This document shows positions 53,126 to 61,911 of a DNA stretch of 64,000 bases, piece after piece. The stretch lies in the NCBI RefSeq assembly GCF_000832985.1, contig NZ_CP009920.1:3590501-3654500 (forward strand). The letters are read 5' to 3'. The notes beneath the pieces are model-generated. The model saw only the letters and a program-made list of their open reading frames with translations, did not search any database and was not told the origin of the DNA. The position numbers and the translations under genes are program-made. How positions within the stretch are numbered: the first letter of the stretch is position 1; each line of letters starts with the position of its first letter. The stretch comes from Priestia megaterium NBRC 15308 = ATCC 14581 (lineage in GTDB: Bacteria > Bacillota > Bacilli > Bacillales > Bacillaceae_H).

Positions 53126-53171
53126 TAGATGTAAGGCAGCTAGATAACTAACAGAGAGGAGTAAATATAAT

Positions 53172-54080
53172 ATGCAGACTATAAAAAAAGCAGTTATACC
53201 AGCAGCAGGGTTAGGTACTCGTTTTTTACCCGTTACAAAATCTATCCCAAAAGAAATGCTTCCAATTGTAAATAAACCCGTAATTCAATTTATTGTAGAA
53301 GAAGCCTTAAAATCAGGAATCGAAGATATTTTAATTGTTACAGGAAACGGGAAACAAGCAATTGAAAATCATTTTGATCACAATATTCAGCTGGAGCACT
53401 TGCTTCATCAAAAGGGAAAAACTGAACTATTAGAAGAAATGGAGCATATCTCTGAACTAGCGAATATTCATTACGTTCGTCAAAAAGAAATGAAGGGCCT
53501 TGGCCATGCAATTGGCTGTGCTCGACAGTTTATTGGAAACGAACCGTTTGCAGTTTTACTTGGAGATGATTTAACAGACCCAGATCAGCCTTGTTTAAAA
53601 CAGCTGATTGACCAGTATAACCAAACGGGATCATCGGTTATCGGCGTACAGCGCGTAGAGGAAGAATCCGTTCACCGTTATGGGATTATAGATCCAAAAG
53701 CAAATGAAAACCGGTTATACGAAGTGAATGGTTTTGTAGAAAAACCATCATTGGAAGAAGCTCCGTCTAATTTAGGAATTATTGGACGCTATGTATTTAC
53801 ACCTGACATTTTTGATTATCTTGAAACGCAGGAAGCTGGAAAAGGCGGGGAAATTCAGCTGACAGATGCTATTCAGCGTATGAATATAGACCGTTCTATT
53901 TATGCTTACGAATTCGAGGGCGAACGTTATGATGCAGGAGAAAAATTAGATTTTATTTTTACGACTCTTGCTTTTGCATTAAAAGATGAAGAATTAAAAG
54001 CACCTCTTTTGACCAAATTCAAAGAACTTATCAGCAAAGAAGAACAAAAAGAAAAAATTGCTGTACAAATTGGAAAATAA
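53172..54080 (+). CDS. UTP-glucose-1-phosphate uridylyltransferase (GalU/GtaB/YngB type)
   Basis: 302-residue nucleotidyltransferase making UDP-glucose from UTP and glucose 1-phosphate. The nucleotide-binding signature [19 protein letters not shown] is at the N-terminus; FVEKP and the catalytic-region LGDD segment are present. ATG 53172 after GAGGAG. Its position 46 bases after a UDP-sugar glycosyltransferase suggests it feeds that enzyme; it is probably a paralog of the housekeeping gtaB. Confidence 0.92.
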   Translation: MQTIKKAVIPAAGLGTRFLPVTKSIPKEMLPIVNKPVIQFIVEEALKSGIEDILIVTGNGKQAIENHFDHNIQLEHLLHQKGKTELLEEMEHISELANIHYVRQKEMKGLGHAIGCARQFIGNEPFAVLLGDDLTDPDQPCLKQLIDQYNQTGSSVIGVQRVEEESVHRYGIIDPKANENRLYEVNGFVEKPSLEEAPSNLGIIGRYVFTPDIFDYLETQEAGKGGEIQLTDAIQRMNIDRSIYAYEFEGERYDAGEKLDFIFTTLAFALKDEELKAPLLTKFKELISKEEQKEKIAVQIGK

Positions 54081-54092
54081 CCTTCATTTACA

Positions 54093-54134
54093 CACCTTTC
54101 TTCTAATTTTTCTTGAAGAAAGGTGCATTTTTTT
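54093..54134 (+). terminator. Terminator after the uridylyltransferase gene
   Basis: CACCTTTCTTC pairs perfectly with GAAGAAAGGTG around an 11-base loop, followed by CATTTTTTT. Confidence 0.87.
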
Positions 54135-54183
54135 GCGGAAATGGAACGTTTGACAGCTGGATAGAAAGGGTTGAAATGAGTTT

Positions 54184-55395
54184 ATGTCGAAAACAGAAAA
54201 TTCGTTTGTATCAGGCATAAAGATTGTATTTACAGACCGGGATTTTCGAACGATTTTTATTTCATTATTTATTATTGGATTATCTGTTGGCGGCTTTATG
54301 CCTTATTTAACGGTTTGGGCAACAAATACATTGCATGCCACTTCTTTTCAAGCAGGATTTTTATTTGTGCCAATGAGCATTATTGGTTTAGTCGTATCGT
54401 TTTATTTAGCTTCGTTATCAGACAAATGGGGGAAACGAAAGCCATTTATTATTTGGGCGTTACTGATTGGAACCATTTCAAGAATGCCGTTAGCGTTTAC
54501 GCATTCTTATACAATAGCACTCGTTTTACTTGCTATAGGAGGGTTTAATGCGTTCTCTTTTTTCTTTGCCCTGCTGAATGATTTTATTGTTAAAAAGCAA
54601 GAAAGCAAATCGCAGGCAGGTACGATTACTGGTACCGTGCGAATGGCTTTTTCACAAGGCTATATTTTTGGCCCTATGCTTGGCGCTTTAATTATTGACC
54701 ACGGAGGGTATACTCTTTTATTTTTATTATCAGGGTTGTTATCGCTAGCAACTTTAGGGTGGGTTCTTTTTGCGCTTAAAGAAGACAGTATGCCTCAAAC
54801 TTCAGTTCATGGATCTTCAAAAGCGCCAGCCGGTATACCTTCTGTATTAATAGCTGTATTCGTAGCAGCTCTTTTCATTTTTGCGGGTGATTCCGGGCGT
54901 TCTATGTATTTGCCACTCTACATAACGGATACGTTAAAACAATCCGTTTCGATTGTAGGGATTCTCTTTACTGTTACATCTGTTTTTGAGCTAGTATTTA
55001 TGCCGTTAGGGGGCTATTTTTCTGATAAGATCGGAGTTAAACGATTCTTTATCATTGGAATTGCTTGCCAAGTGCTTTATTTTATTTTAACGAGCCTTCA
55101 TTTACCGCTGAGTGGGTTAATTGTGCTTCAAGTATTTTATGCTTTTATTCTGTCCGCTACAATGGGAGTGGGAATGGTGTATGCTCAGTCACTCTCTCCG
55201 CGTCAAATTGGACTAGCCACAACGGCATATATGACCGCTATACAAACTTCAGCAGTTGTCAGTAGCTTAGCTATGGGGTCGCTAGTCAGCGTGATTCCGC
55301 TGCCTTCTACTTTTTACATTTTGGCTGTTTTCTCGGTTATTTCAGGTGTGATGTTCCTGTTTATGAAGCAAAAATCAGCTGAGGAAATGAGTTGA
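54184..55395 (+). CDS. MFS transporter, sugar-efflux-like
   Basis: 403-residue 12-helix major facilitator. The loop LSDKWGKRKP is motif A and a second copy (FSDKIGVKRF) begins the C-terminal half. Overall it resembles the SetA-type sugar efflux family. ATG 54184; the ribosome site (AAAGGG) is somewhat distant. It follows the glycosyltransferase and UDP-glucose genes, so it may export the glucosylated product, although a terminator separates it from them. Confidence 0.84.
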   Translation: MSKTENSFVSGIKIVFTDRDFRTIFISLFIIGLSVGGFMPYLTVWATNTLHATSFQAGFLFVPMSIIGLVVSFYLASLSDKWGKRKPFIIWALLIGTISRMPLAFTHSYTIALVLLAIGGFNAFSFFFALLNDFIVKKQESKSQAGTITGTVRMAFSQGYIFGPMLGALIIDHGGYTLLFLLSGLLSLATLGWVLFALKEDSMPQTSVHGSSKAPAGIPSVLIAVFVAALFIFAGDSGRSMYLPLYITDTLKQSVSIVGILFTVTSVFELVFMPLGGYFSDKIGVKRFFIIGIACQVLYFILTSLHLPLSGLIVLQVFYAFILSATMGVGMVYAQSLSPRQIGLATTAYMTAIQTSAVVSSLAMGSLVSVIPLPSTFYILAVFSVISGVMFLFMKQKSAEEMS

Positions 55396-55488
55396 AAAGA
55401 AAAGTTAAGAAGAGGTTGAGACATTACCAAATTAATTCAATCTAAAGGCGGACAAATAGTATACATGAGCTGGACTGCTTGTGCCACC

Positions 55489-55620
55489 GCAGTTGATTTC
55501 CGTACAAGTCTTCGCTTTCCGCGGGTGGCGGATGAGCCTCCTCGTCGCTTGCGCTCCTGCGGGGTCTCATCTGTTCCACTTTTCCCGCAGGAGTTTTCGC
55601 CTTGCTCTCCAATCAACTGC
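55489..55620. repeat. GC-rich nested palindromic Bacillaceae repeat
   Basis: Outer arms GCAGTTGATT (55489-55498) and AATCAACTGC (55611-55620) are exact complements, as are the inner pairs GATGAG/CTCATC (55531, 55566) and CTCCTGCGGG/CCCGCAGGAG (55554, 55584). The block is much richer in GC than its surroundings. It resembles a dispersed noncoding repeat I know from many Bacillus-group genomes (CTTTCCGCGGG, GAGCCTCCTCG, TGCGGGGTCTCA). Confidence 0.75.
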
Positions 55621-55661
55621 TAGAAGGACCTAAACAAATGACACATACGTTCACCATAACA

Positions 55662-55698
55662 AAAAAAACGAACCATTGATTAATGGTTCGTTTTTTTT
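55662..55698. terminator. Bidirectional terminator hairpin within the repeat
   Basis: AAAAAACGAACCATT pairs with AATGGTTCGTTTTTT around GATT. It can stop transcripts of both convergent MFS genes. Confidence 0.85.
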
Positions 55699-55733
55699 AC
55701 TTTCTCTAAAATATTTTTGCCCCCGCCTCTTTT

Positions 55734-56957
55734 TTATGAGGCTGTTTCTTGAATTTGTTCGCTGCGATTTTTATTTAAGATTTTGCGGTAGCGGTAATTA
55801 ACAAAAGCTGCCGCTGCCATACCTACTACTGAGAGCATCGCATCAAAAATAAAGATAATTGAAATATGTCCCGTTTTAGACATGAGCCCTGTTGCTAAAG
55901 GCAATAAAATAGCAGCTAATCCAGCAGCCGTCGCGACAATTCCGGTAACCGTTCCTTTTTTGTTCCAGAAAAGCTCGGTCATAACAGTAATCGCTAATTG
56001 AAAGACCCCAGCCGTAGAAAATCCCATGAAAAAAGCAGCTGCAATTGCAATAGCAGGTACTTTAACAAAAAGAAGCGTAAGTACGGCTATAAGGGTAATC
56101 ATCGGGTAAACGAGAATAACCGTTACAGGACGAAGCACTTTGCTTAATAATACAGCTAATACTAAAACAGAGATTAAAGCTCCGATGCTGTAGTAGCTTA
56201 AAAGGCGGACTGAGCTGCTTTCAGCCATACCTAATACTTGTTGACCATAAGTAGGGAGCCAAATTTGAGCCACCGTAAAAAGCGCTGTAGAAGTAAATCC
56301 AATCACAATAAGAGCAATTCCTTCTTGTTTCATTTTAGGAGCAGAGATAAATTTATTCTCTGCTGTATTTAGCTGTTGAACTGTACTCTGTTCGCGTTTA
56401 TGATTGGGAAAAGGCAGTTTGAACATAAAGATCATATTTAGTAAATAAATAAGAGCAGGAAGAAAAAAAGCATACCCATAAAACAAATCACGATCTGCAA
56501 AAAAGGCAATCATAAACGGCAAAAGTGCCGCTCCTGCAGAAATAAATGCTTTTACAAGAACACTGGCTGAACCTGAAGATTTAGGAAAGACCTCAATCAA
56601 AGCAGGGTACGTTCCAGCATCCATAGCAGAGTTTGCAATACCAGCGATAATAGCAAAGATAAAGGCTGTTTGATAATTTGGCGATAATGGAATGCCAATT
56701 AAAAAAATCGCCATCGTCAGAGACGAAACAATAATCAAAGGCTTTCGTCCAACCTTATCAGACAAGACGCCTGATAGAGAATACGAAAGCAATTTTCCAA
56801 TTCCGATAGCAGAAATGATATAGCTGATTCCAGCACCGTCGGTATTTAATTGTTTTGTCAAAAATGACATATTTGATGCAAGCATGATATTGACCATGCC
56901 CAGTAGAAAGTAGTTAATATACATACCTGAAGCTGACAGCATGTACTTATTTTTCAT
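55734..56957 (-). CDS. MFS transporter
   Basis: 407-residue 12-helix transporter. Motif A reads GVLSDKVGRKP between helices 2 and 3. A hydrophilic central loop lies near residues 190-215. It resembles metabolite or sugar MFS proteins; no substrate can be assigned. The ATG at 56957 follows AAGGATG on the minus strand. Its stop codon adjoins the composite repeat. A pair of direct repeats about 180 bp upstream may be its control site. Confidence 0.86.
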   Translation of the reverse strand: MKNKYMLSASGMYINYFLLGMVNIMLASNMSFLTKQLNTDGAGISYIISAIGIGKLLSYSLSGVLSDKVGRKPLIIVSSLTMAIFLIGIPLSPNYQTAFIFAIIAGIANSAMDAGTYPALIEVFPKSSGSASVLVKAFISAGAALLPFMIAFFADRDLFYGYAFFLPALIYLLNMIFMFKLPFPNHKREQSTVQQLNTAENKFISAPKMKQEGIALIVIGFTSTALFTVAQIWLPTYGQQVLGMAESSSVRLLSYYSIGALISVLVLAVLLSKVLRPVTVILVYPMITLIAVLTLLFVKVPAIAIAAAFFMGFSTAGVFQLAITVMTELFWNKKGTVTGIVATAAGLAAILLPLATGLMSKTGHISIIFIFDAMLSVVGMAAAAFVNYRYRKILNKNRSEQIQETAS

Positions 56958-57369
56958 CGTTTACACATCCTTACGTAAAAAAGCTTATATGAACTGGATA
57001 AAAGTAATCACCCGTTCCTCCTTTTTTCTTCGTTATTTATAAACCTACTTCCATGATAAGTTTATGAAGACATTACCTTTATCTTTTATCATTACATCTA
57101 TTTCGTCCTTTTTAGTATGTGACTAAATGCCTAGTGCTTCAAATCAATATGAAATCTATTCTAACATGTTTTTAGTGCTTTAAACCAAAAAAGTGATATT
57201 TTATAAAAAAATCCTGTCTTCTTTTGCGGATTCACAAAAGAAACCCACAAAAAATGTTCACTTTAAAGCCAGGCTGCACAAGAAGTGCCTCCTAGTAGTG
57301 GTTATTAAAAAGGAGAAAAGGGTATTTATAAATTAAGGAAAAAGAAACAAAAGAAGAAAGGTGGAAACA
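56958..57369. other. Gene-free region with a 16-bp direct repeat
   Basis: TAGTGCTTCAAATCAA (57132-57147) and TAGTGCTTTAAACCAA (57173-57188) match at 14 of 16 positions, 41 bp apart (about four helical turns). This suggests binding of a regulator to one DNA face. The region separates the divergent MFS and DCC genes and should hold both promoters. No small gene was seen. Confidence 0.6.
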
Positions 57370-57741
57370 ATGAAACACAAAGTATTTTTTGATGCGCAAT
57401 GTCCTTTATGTTACAACGTAAAAAAAATAATTAAAGCGCTGGACTGGACCAACCGAATCCAGTGGATTCCAGTTCAATACATTGAACGAACGGAGTATAG
57501 TTACTTAAAAGAAGAAGGAAGAGACTTATATGATCAAATTCATATGGTGACCAAAAAAGGAGAAGTTCTAGCAGGATTTGAAACGGTCAGACGCCTTTTA
57601 GCTGTTTTGCCTCTTACATTTCCAATAGGTGTGCTTTTGCATTTACCATTGATGAACAAAGCCTTTAGCCCGCTATACAAGTGGGTCTCCACAAACCGGT
57701 ACGACTGGTTTGGGCGCTACGATTCTCCGCGAACCACATAA
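57370..57741 (+). CDS. DCC-family (DUF393) thiol-disulfide protein
   Basis: 123-residue thioredoxin-like protein named for its N-terminal DxxCxxC motif, here DAQCPLC, which is likely redox-active. The C-terminal part is hydrophobic (VLPLTFPIGVLLHLPLMN) and may associate with the membrane. ATG 57370 after AAAGGTGG; a GTG at 57361 overlaps that site. Function unknown. Confidence 0.87.
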   Translation: MKHKVFFDAQCPLCYNVKKIIKALDWTNRIQWIPVQYIERTEYSYLKEEGRDLYDQIHMVTKKGEVLAGFETVRRLLAVLPLTFPIGVLLHLPLMNKAFSPLYKWVSTNRYDWFGRYDSPRTT

Positions 57742-57747
57742 ATATAT

Positions 57748-57784
57748 AAAAGGGACAAGCTTTGAAAAAGCTTGTTCCTTTTGT
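57748..57784 (+). terminator. Terminator after the DCC gene
   Basis: AAAAGGGACAAGCTT pairs with AAGCTTGTTCCTTTT (one G-T pair) around a TGAAA-type loop, followed by T. Confidence 0.85.
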
Positions 57785-57894
57785 TTTGAAGACATTATAC
57801 TTTATACATACTTTAATTTTAAAAAACGTTAATTTAGTGTGACTTAGACGCGTAAATTCTAGAAAAACAGCTATAGCTGAAAGGGAGAACTTAT

Positions 57895-58818
57895 ATGATA
57901 ACAAAATGGACAGCTGAACGAATGCCCGATGTAACGGGAAAAACAGCCCTTATAACGGGAGGAAACAGCGGTATTGGATTTGAAGCTGCAAAGGCTCTAG
58001 CTGCGCGCGGAGCAGAAATCATTCTTGCTGTACGTAATGAAGCAAAAGGGAAAGAGGCTGAAAAGAGAATTAAAGCGGCTAACGGGAATGCTAAAGTGAC
58101 GATTATGTCATTAGATCTCAGTGACTTGATCTCTATTCGACATTTCACCAATCAATTTCTTCAACAATACTCGTCTTTGAATCTTCTCATTAATAATGCA
58201 GGCGTGATGGTGCCGCCTCACAGCAAAACGAAAGATGGATTTGAACTGCAGTTTGGCTGTAATCATTTAGGGCATTTTGCATTGACGGGTTTGCTTCTTC
58301 CTTTGCTAATGGAAACTCCACATTCACGAGTCGTAACGGTAAGCAGTATAGCTGCTAATTCTGGAGAAATCTATTTTGATAATCTAGACGGGGAAAAAGG
58401 CTACAGTCCAATGAAGTTCTATAGACAAAGTAAACTCGCCAACCTGTTGTTTGCAAAAGAATTGCAAAAACGTTTAGAAGCAGCGGGATCAACGACAATT
58501 AGTGCGGCGGTGCATCCAGGCATTTCGAATACTAACCTATTATCACGCGGTTCAGGCAAAGAGCCAAACGCTTTGTTGAAGCTTTTGGTCAAGCTATTTA
58601 GTCAATCTGCAGAAATGGGCGCGCTGCCTACCCTTTACGCAGCCACTGAAGCAATAGAAGGCGGTGCGTATATTGGGCCGGACGGAAAAGATGCTAAAAA
58701 AGGATATCCTGTAAAAGATATGATGGGAGACGTTTTATTTAAACCGGACGTAGCAGAAAAACTATGGAGCGCATCGGAAGAGTTAACAAAAGTGACATAT
58801 ATATTCAAGAAAAGGTAA
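57895..58818 (+). CDS. Short-chain dehydrogenase/reductase (retinol dehydrogenase-like)
   Basis: 307-residue Rossmann-fold oxidoreductase. Cofactor loop TGGNSGIGF, NNAG motif, catalytic Ser in TVSSIA and YRQSK as the YxxxK motif. The Arg after the first strand (AVRNEAKG) suggests NADP preference. It resembles the WWOX/retinol-dehydrogenase-like branch. ATG 57895 after GGGAGAA. Substrate unknown; a weak terminator-like AGCGGC/GTCGCT hairpin follows at about 58827. Confidence 0.88.
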   Translation: MITKWTAERMPDVTGKTALITGGNSGIGFEAAKALAARGAEIILAVRNEAKGKEAEKRIKAANGNAKVTIMSLDLSDLISIRHFTNQFLQQYSSLNLLINNAGVMVPPHSKTKDGFELQFGCNHLGHFALTGLLLPLLMETPHSRVVTVSSIAANSGEIYFDNLDGEKGYSPMKFYRQSKLANLLFAKELQKRLEAAGSTTISAAVHPGISNTNLLSRGSGKEPNALLKLLVKLFSQSAEMGALPTLYAATEAIEGGAYIGPDGKDAKKGYPVKDMMGDVLFKPDVAEKLWSASEELTKVTYIFKKR

Positions 58819-58866
58819 AAACCAGCGGCTATTGGTCGCTTTTTATCTTTTTTTGAATCAAAACAT

Positions 58867-58878
58867 TATAACGTTATA
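58867..58878. promoter_or_regulatory. Palindrome upstream of the amino-sugar-acid operon
   Basis: TATAACGTTATA is a perfect 12-bp palindrome, 95 bp before the first gene. It could be the operator of the GntR-type regulator of the operon. A weak promoter TTTACT-N17-TATTCT follows at about 58881-58909. Confidence 0.4.
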
Positions 58879-58972
58879 TTTACTTATTTAATTCTTTATG
58901 TTATTCTACATTTGTAAAAGCAGAAAAATAATTAACATTAGTGTAAGCGTCATCATAAGGGGAGTGAACGAA

Positions 58973-60073
58973 ATGGAGAATCGGTTTCTATTACGGAATG
59001 TCAAATCGGTCACTGAAGAAGAGTTTGATATTGTTATAGAAAATGGAAAAATCTCTGAGATAGCAAAAGCTGGTGAAGGAAAAGCACCGCTTGTTTATGA
59101 TTACTCAGGAACCTACATATCAAGCGGATGGATTGATTTACATGTTCATGCATTTCCAGATTTCGAGCCGTATGGAGATGAGATAGACGAGATAGGAGTA
59201 AAACAAGGAGTAACAACACTTGTAGATGCAGGTAGCTGCGGTGCTGATCAAATAGCAGATTTAGTTCAAAGCCAATATGCAGCAAAAACTAATTTGTTAG
59301 CGTTTTTAAATATTTCGCGTATTGGTCTAAAACGCACAGATGAGCTTTCAAATATGGAGTGGCTAAAAGCGGAAAAAATTTTGGAAGCCATGAAAGCATA
59401 TAGAAGCATTATTGTAGGTTTAAAAGCCCGTATAAGTAAAAGTGTAGTAGGTAAAAGCGGTATTGAGCCTTTATATTTTGCTCGAAAAATGTCTAGTGAA
59501 ATTTCACTTCCATTAATGGTTCATATCGGATCTGGCCCTCCTGCTATTGAGGAAGTTGTTTCGATTCTAGAAAAAGGAGACATTATTACTCACTATTTGA
59601 ATGGAAAAGCTAATAATCTATTTGATAATGAAGGAAAGCCGCTTCCACTCCTAATGGAGGCCATCCAACGAGGTGTTCATTTGGATGTAGGGCATGGAAA
59701 TGCAAGCTTTTCGTTTCAAGTAGCAGAAGCTGCCAAAAAGCATAATGTTAAATTCGATACAATCAGTACAGATATTTATCGGAAGAACCGACTAAATGGG
59801 CCTGTATATAGCTTAGCTCATGTATTATCTAAATTTCTTTATTTAGGATACAGCCTTGAAGAAGTAGTTAATGGTGTTACTGTTAATGCGGCAAAATGGC
59901 TTAACAGACCCGAGTTAGGAAGGATACAAGTTGGAGACCGTGCCAATTTAACTCTCTTTACTATAGAAGACGAGCCTGTTCTGTTTATTGATTCCGAAGG
60001 AGAGCAGAGAGAAGGTAAGCAAATAATTAAAGCAAAAGGAGTAGTTGTAAATGGAACGTTCATTGAATGCTAA
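58973..60073 (+). CDS. Amidohydrolase/deacetylase-family metallohydrolase
   Basis: 366-residue amidohydrolase-superfamily enzyme with the binuclear metal set: His57 and His59 (DLHVHAF), a likely carboxylated Lys151 (GLKARIS), His184 (MVHIG), His207 (ITHYL) and Asp267 (ISTDI). It belongs to the branch related to EF_0837-type deacetylases that often sit beside DgaE/DgaF genes. Release of an N-acyl group from an amino-sugar acid is inferred. ATG 58973 after GGGGAG; the frame before it lacks a ribosome site. It overlaps the next gene by 23 bases. Confidence 0.87.
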   Translation: MENRFLLRNVKSVTEEEFDIVIENGKISEIAKAGEGKAPLVYDYSGTYISSGWIDLHVHAFPDFEPYGDEIDEIGVKQGVTTLVDAGSCGADQIADLVQSQYAAKTNLLAFLNISRIGLKRTDELSNMEWLKAEKILEAMKAYRSIIVGLKARISKSVVGKSGIEPLYFARKMSSEISLPLMVHIGSGPPAIEEVVSILEKGDIITHYLNGKANNLFDNEGKPLPLLMEAIQRGVHLDVGHGNASFSFQVAEAAKKHNVKFDTISTDIYRKNRLNGPVYSLAHVLSKFLYLGYSLEEVVNGVTVNAAKWLNRPELGRIQVGDRANLTLFTIEDEPVLFIDSEGEQREGKQIIKAKGVVVNGTFIEC

Positions 60074-61154
60074 ATATGGCTTGAAACGAGTAATTAATGC
60101 GAGCGGCCGAATGAGCATCTTAGGAGTATCAGCACCAACTGATACAGTAATGGATGCAATGAAGCAAGGAGGACAAAATTACGTTGAGATTGCTGATTTA
60201 GTTGGTAAAGCAGGTGACTATATTGCTGACATTCTAGGATCAGAAGCAGCTGTGGTTGTTAACTCAGCTTCAAGTGGAATTGCTCTCTCTATTGCTGCTC
60301 TTGTTACACAAGGAAACCGCCGTAAAAGCGAGCGCCTTCATCAAGAGGTCATCTCCAAAAATGAAATTATTATGCTGAAAGGTCATAACGTACAGTACGG
60401 GGCCCCAGTTGAAACCATGGTTTATTTAGGTGGCGGAAAGCTTATTGAAGTTGGCTATGCTAATGAGGGTAGAGCGACTCATATTGAAGAAGCGATTTCC
60501 GAAAATACAGCTGCTATCCTTTATGTGAAGTCTCATCACACTGTTCAAAAAAATATGATTTCTGTGGAAGAAGCGTGGGAAGTTGCACAGAAAAATAATA
60601 TTCCATTGATTGTGGATGCCGCGGCAGAAGAAGACCTTCAAAAGTATGTAAAATACTCAGACCTTGCGATTTATAGTGGTTCAAAGGCAATTGAAGGTCC
60701 AACATCTGGAATTGTTGGTGGTAAACGTAGCTACATTGAATGGTTGAAAGTTCAATTACATTGCATTGGAAGAAGTATGAAAGTTGGTAAGGAAACAACG
60801 TTTGGATTACTTCAAGCTCTTGATGAGTATCGCGAGAAAAAAGATAAAAGTGAACAAGAAAAAGAAAGTTTACAAGCATTGATGTCATTAAAAGATATAG
60901 AAGGCGTGAATGTGACAATTGTACAAGATGAAGCAGGTCGAGCTATATTCCGTGCACGAATTCAAATCAGTCCAGAACGGGCTAATACAACTGCGAAAGA
61001 GGTTGTAAAAGAGTTGTGTGAAGGTGAAATTGCTATTTATACACGCGATTATGGGATAAGACAAGGATATTTTGATATCGATCCCAGACCTTTAAAGGGC
61101 GACGATATACATGTAATTGAGTCTAGAATACGCGAAATTGTAGGAGGAAAGTGA
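60051..61154 (+). CDS. dgaE: DgaE-like PLP-dependent ammonia lyase
   Basis: 367-residue PLP enzyme of the SelA-like fold. The PLP lysine is Lys212 in YSGSKAIEGPTSG, and VDAAAEED supplies the ring-nitrogen Asp. DgaE converts D-glucosaminate 6-phosphate to 2-keto-3-deoxygluconate 6-phosphate and ammonia. Here no PTS genes are in view, so whether the substrate is phosphorylated is open. ATG 60051 follows AAAGGAG inside the end of the deacetylase gene. The aldolase gene starts 2 bases after its last base. Confidence 0.88.
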   Translation: MERSLNAKYGLKRVINASGRMSILGVSAPTDTVMDAMKQGGQNYVEIADLVGKAGDYIADILGSEAAVVVNSASSGIALSIAALVTQGNRRKSERLHQEVISKNEIIMLKGHNVQYGAPVETMVYLGGGKLIEVGYANEGRATHIEEAISENTAAILYVKSHHTVQKNMISVEEAWEVAQKNNIPLIVDAAAEEDLQKYVKYSDLAIYSGSKAIEGPTSGIVGGKRSYIEWLKVQLHCIGRSMKVGKETTFGLLQALDEYREKKDKSEQEKESLQALMSLKDIEGVNVTIVQDEAGRAIFRARIQISPERANTTAKEVVKELCEGEIAIYTRDYGIRQGYFDIDPRPLKGDDIHVIESRIREIVGGK

Positions 61155-61155
61155 C

Positions 61156-61911
61156 ATGTCAAACATTACAAAACGTTTTTATAAAGAGCGCGCAGCGTTA
61201 AACGTATTAGCAAACAGTATCGAAAATGCCAAAGAAGTATTTGAGGCTGCAGAAGGGCATGTCTTAGTAGGCGTGTTATCCAAGGATTATTCTACTGTTG
61301 AAGAAGCAGTAAAAGCAATGAAAGAATACGGAAAAGAAATTGAAGAAGCAGTATCAATTGGTTTAGGCGCTGGAGACAATCGTCAGGCAGCTGTAGTAGC
61401 AGAAATTGCAAAGAATTATGCTAGCAGTCATATTAATCAAGTATTTCCTGCTGTTGGAGCAACACGTGCTAATCTAGGTGAAAAGGATAGCTGGATTAAT
61501 AGTTTAGTGTCCCCAACCGGCAAAGTCGGCTATGTAAATATTTCGACTGGCCCAGTTAGTGCAGCGCATGATGAACAAGCTATTGTACCGGTCAAAACAG
61601 CTATTTCCCTAGTACGTGACATGGGAGGAAACGCGCTCAAGTATTTTCCTATGAAAGGGTTAAGCTATGAAGAGGAATTCCGAGCTGTGGCAGACGCTTG
61701 CGGGGAAGAAGGATTCGCTTTAGAGCCAACTGGCGGAATTGATAAAGAAAACTTTGAAACAATTTTGCGTATTGCTTTGGAAGCAGACGTTCCAAAAATT
61801 ATTCCGCATGTTTATTCGTCAATTATTGATCAGAAAACAGGAAAGACAAAAGTAAATGATGTACGTGAGCTTCTTGAAAAGATGAAAAAGTTAGTTGATC
61901 AGCATGGCTAA
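61156..61911 (+). CDS. dgaF: DgaF-like KDGP aldolase
   Basis: 251-residue TIM-barrel aldolase of the DgaF family, splitting 2-keto-3-deoxygluconate 6-phosphate into pyruvate and glyceraldehyde 3-phosphate. The Schiff-base lysine is probably Lys162 in GNALKYFPMKG. EPTGGID and IPHVYSSI form the phosphate-side loops. ATG 61156 after GGAGGAAAG at the end of dgaE. Confidence 0.9.
   Translation: MSNITKRFYKERAALNVLANSIENAKEVFEAAEGHVLVGVLSKDYSTVEEAVKAMKEYGKEIEEAVSIGLGAGDNRQAAVVAEIAKNYASSHINQVFPAVGATRANLGEKDSWINSLVSPTGKVGYVNISTGPVSAAHDEQAIVPVKTAISLVRDMGGNALKYFPMKGLSYEEEFRAVADACGEEGFALEPTGGIDKENFETILRIALEADVPKIIPHVYSSIIDQKTGKTKVNDVRELLEKMKKLVDQHG

Larger units (their letters stand above)
55411..55730. 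repeat. Composite intergenic repeat with inverted GAGGxxGxGACA-like ends
   Basis: The left end AGAGGTTGAGACA (55411-55423) faces the right end TGCCCCCGCCTCT (55718-55730). The right flank read backwards (GGGGGCAAAAATATTTTAG) matches the units at 5596 and 7262. The GC-rich palindromic block 55489-55620 and the hairpin 55662-55698 lie inside. No gene is present. It fills the space between convergent MFS genes and ends at the stop of the second. Confidence 0.7.

Noticed and set aside
55489-55620. CRISPR or tRNA-like structure in the GC-rich block
   Set aside because: It has no regularly spaced repeats or spacers and no cloverleaf; the pairing is that of nested palindromes.
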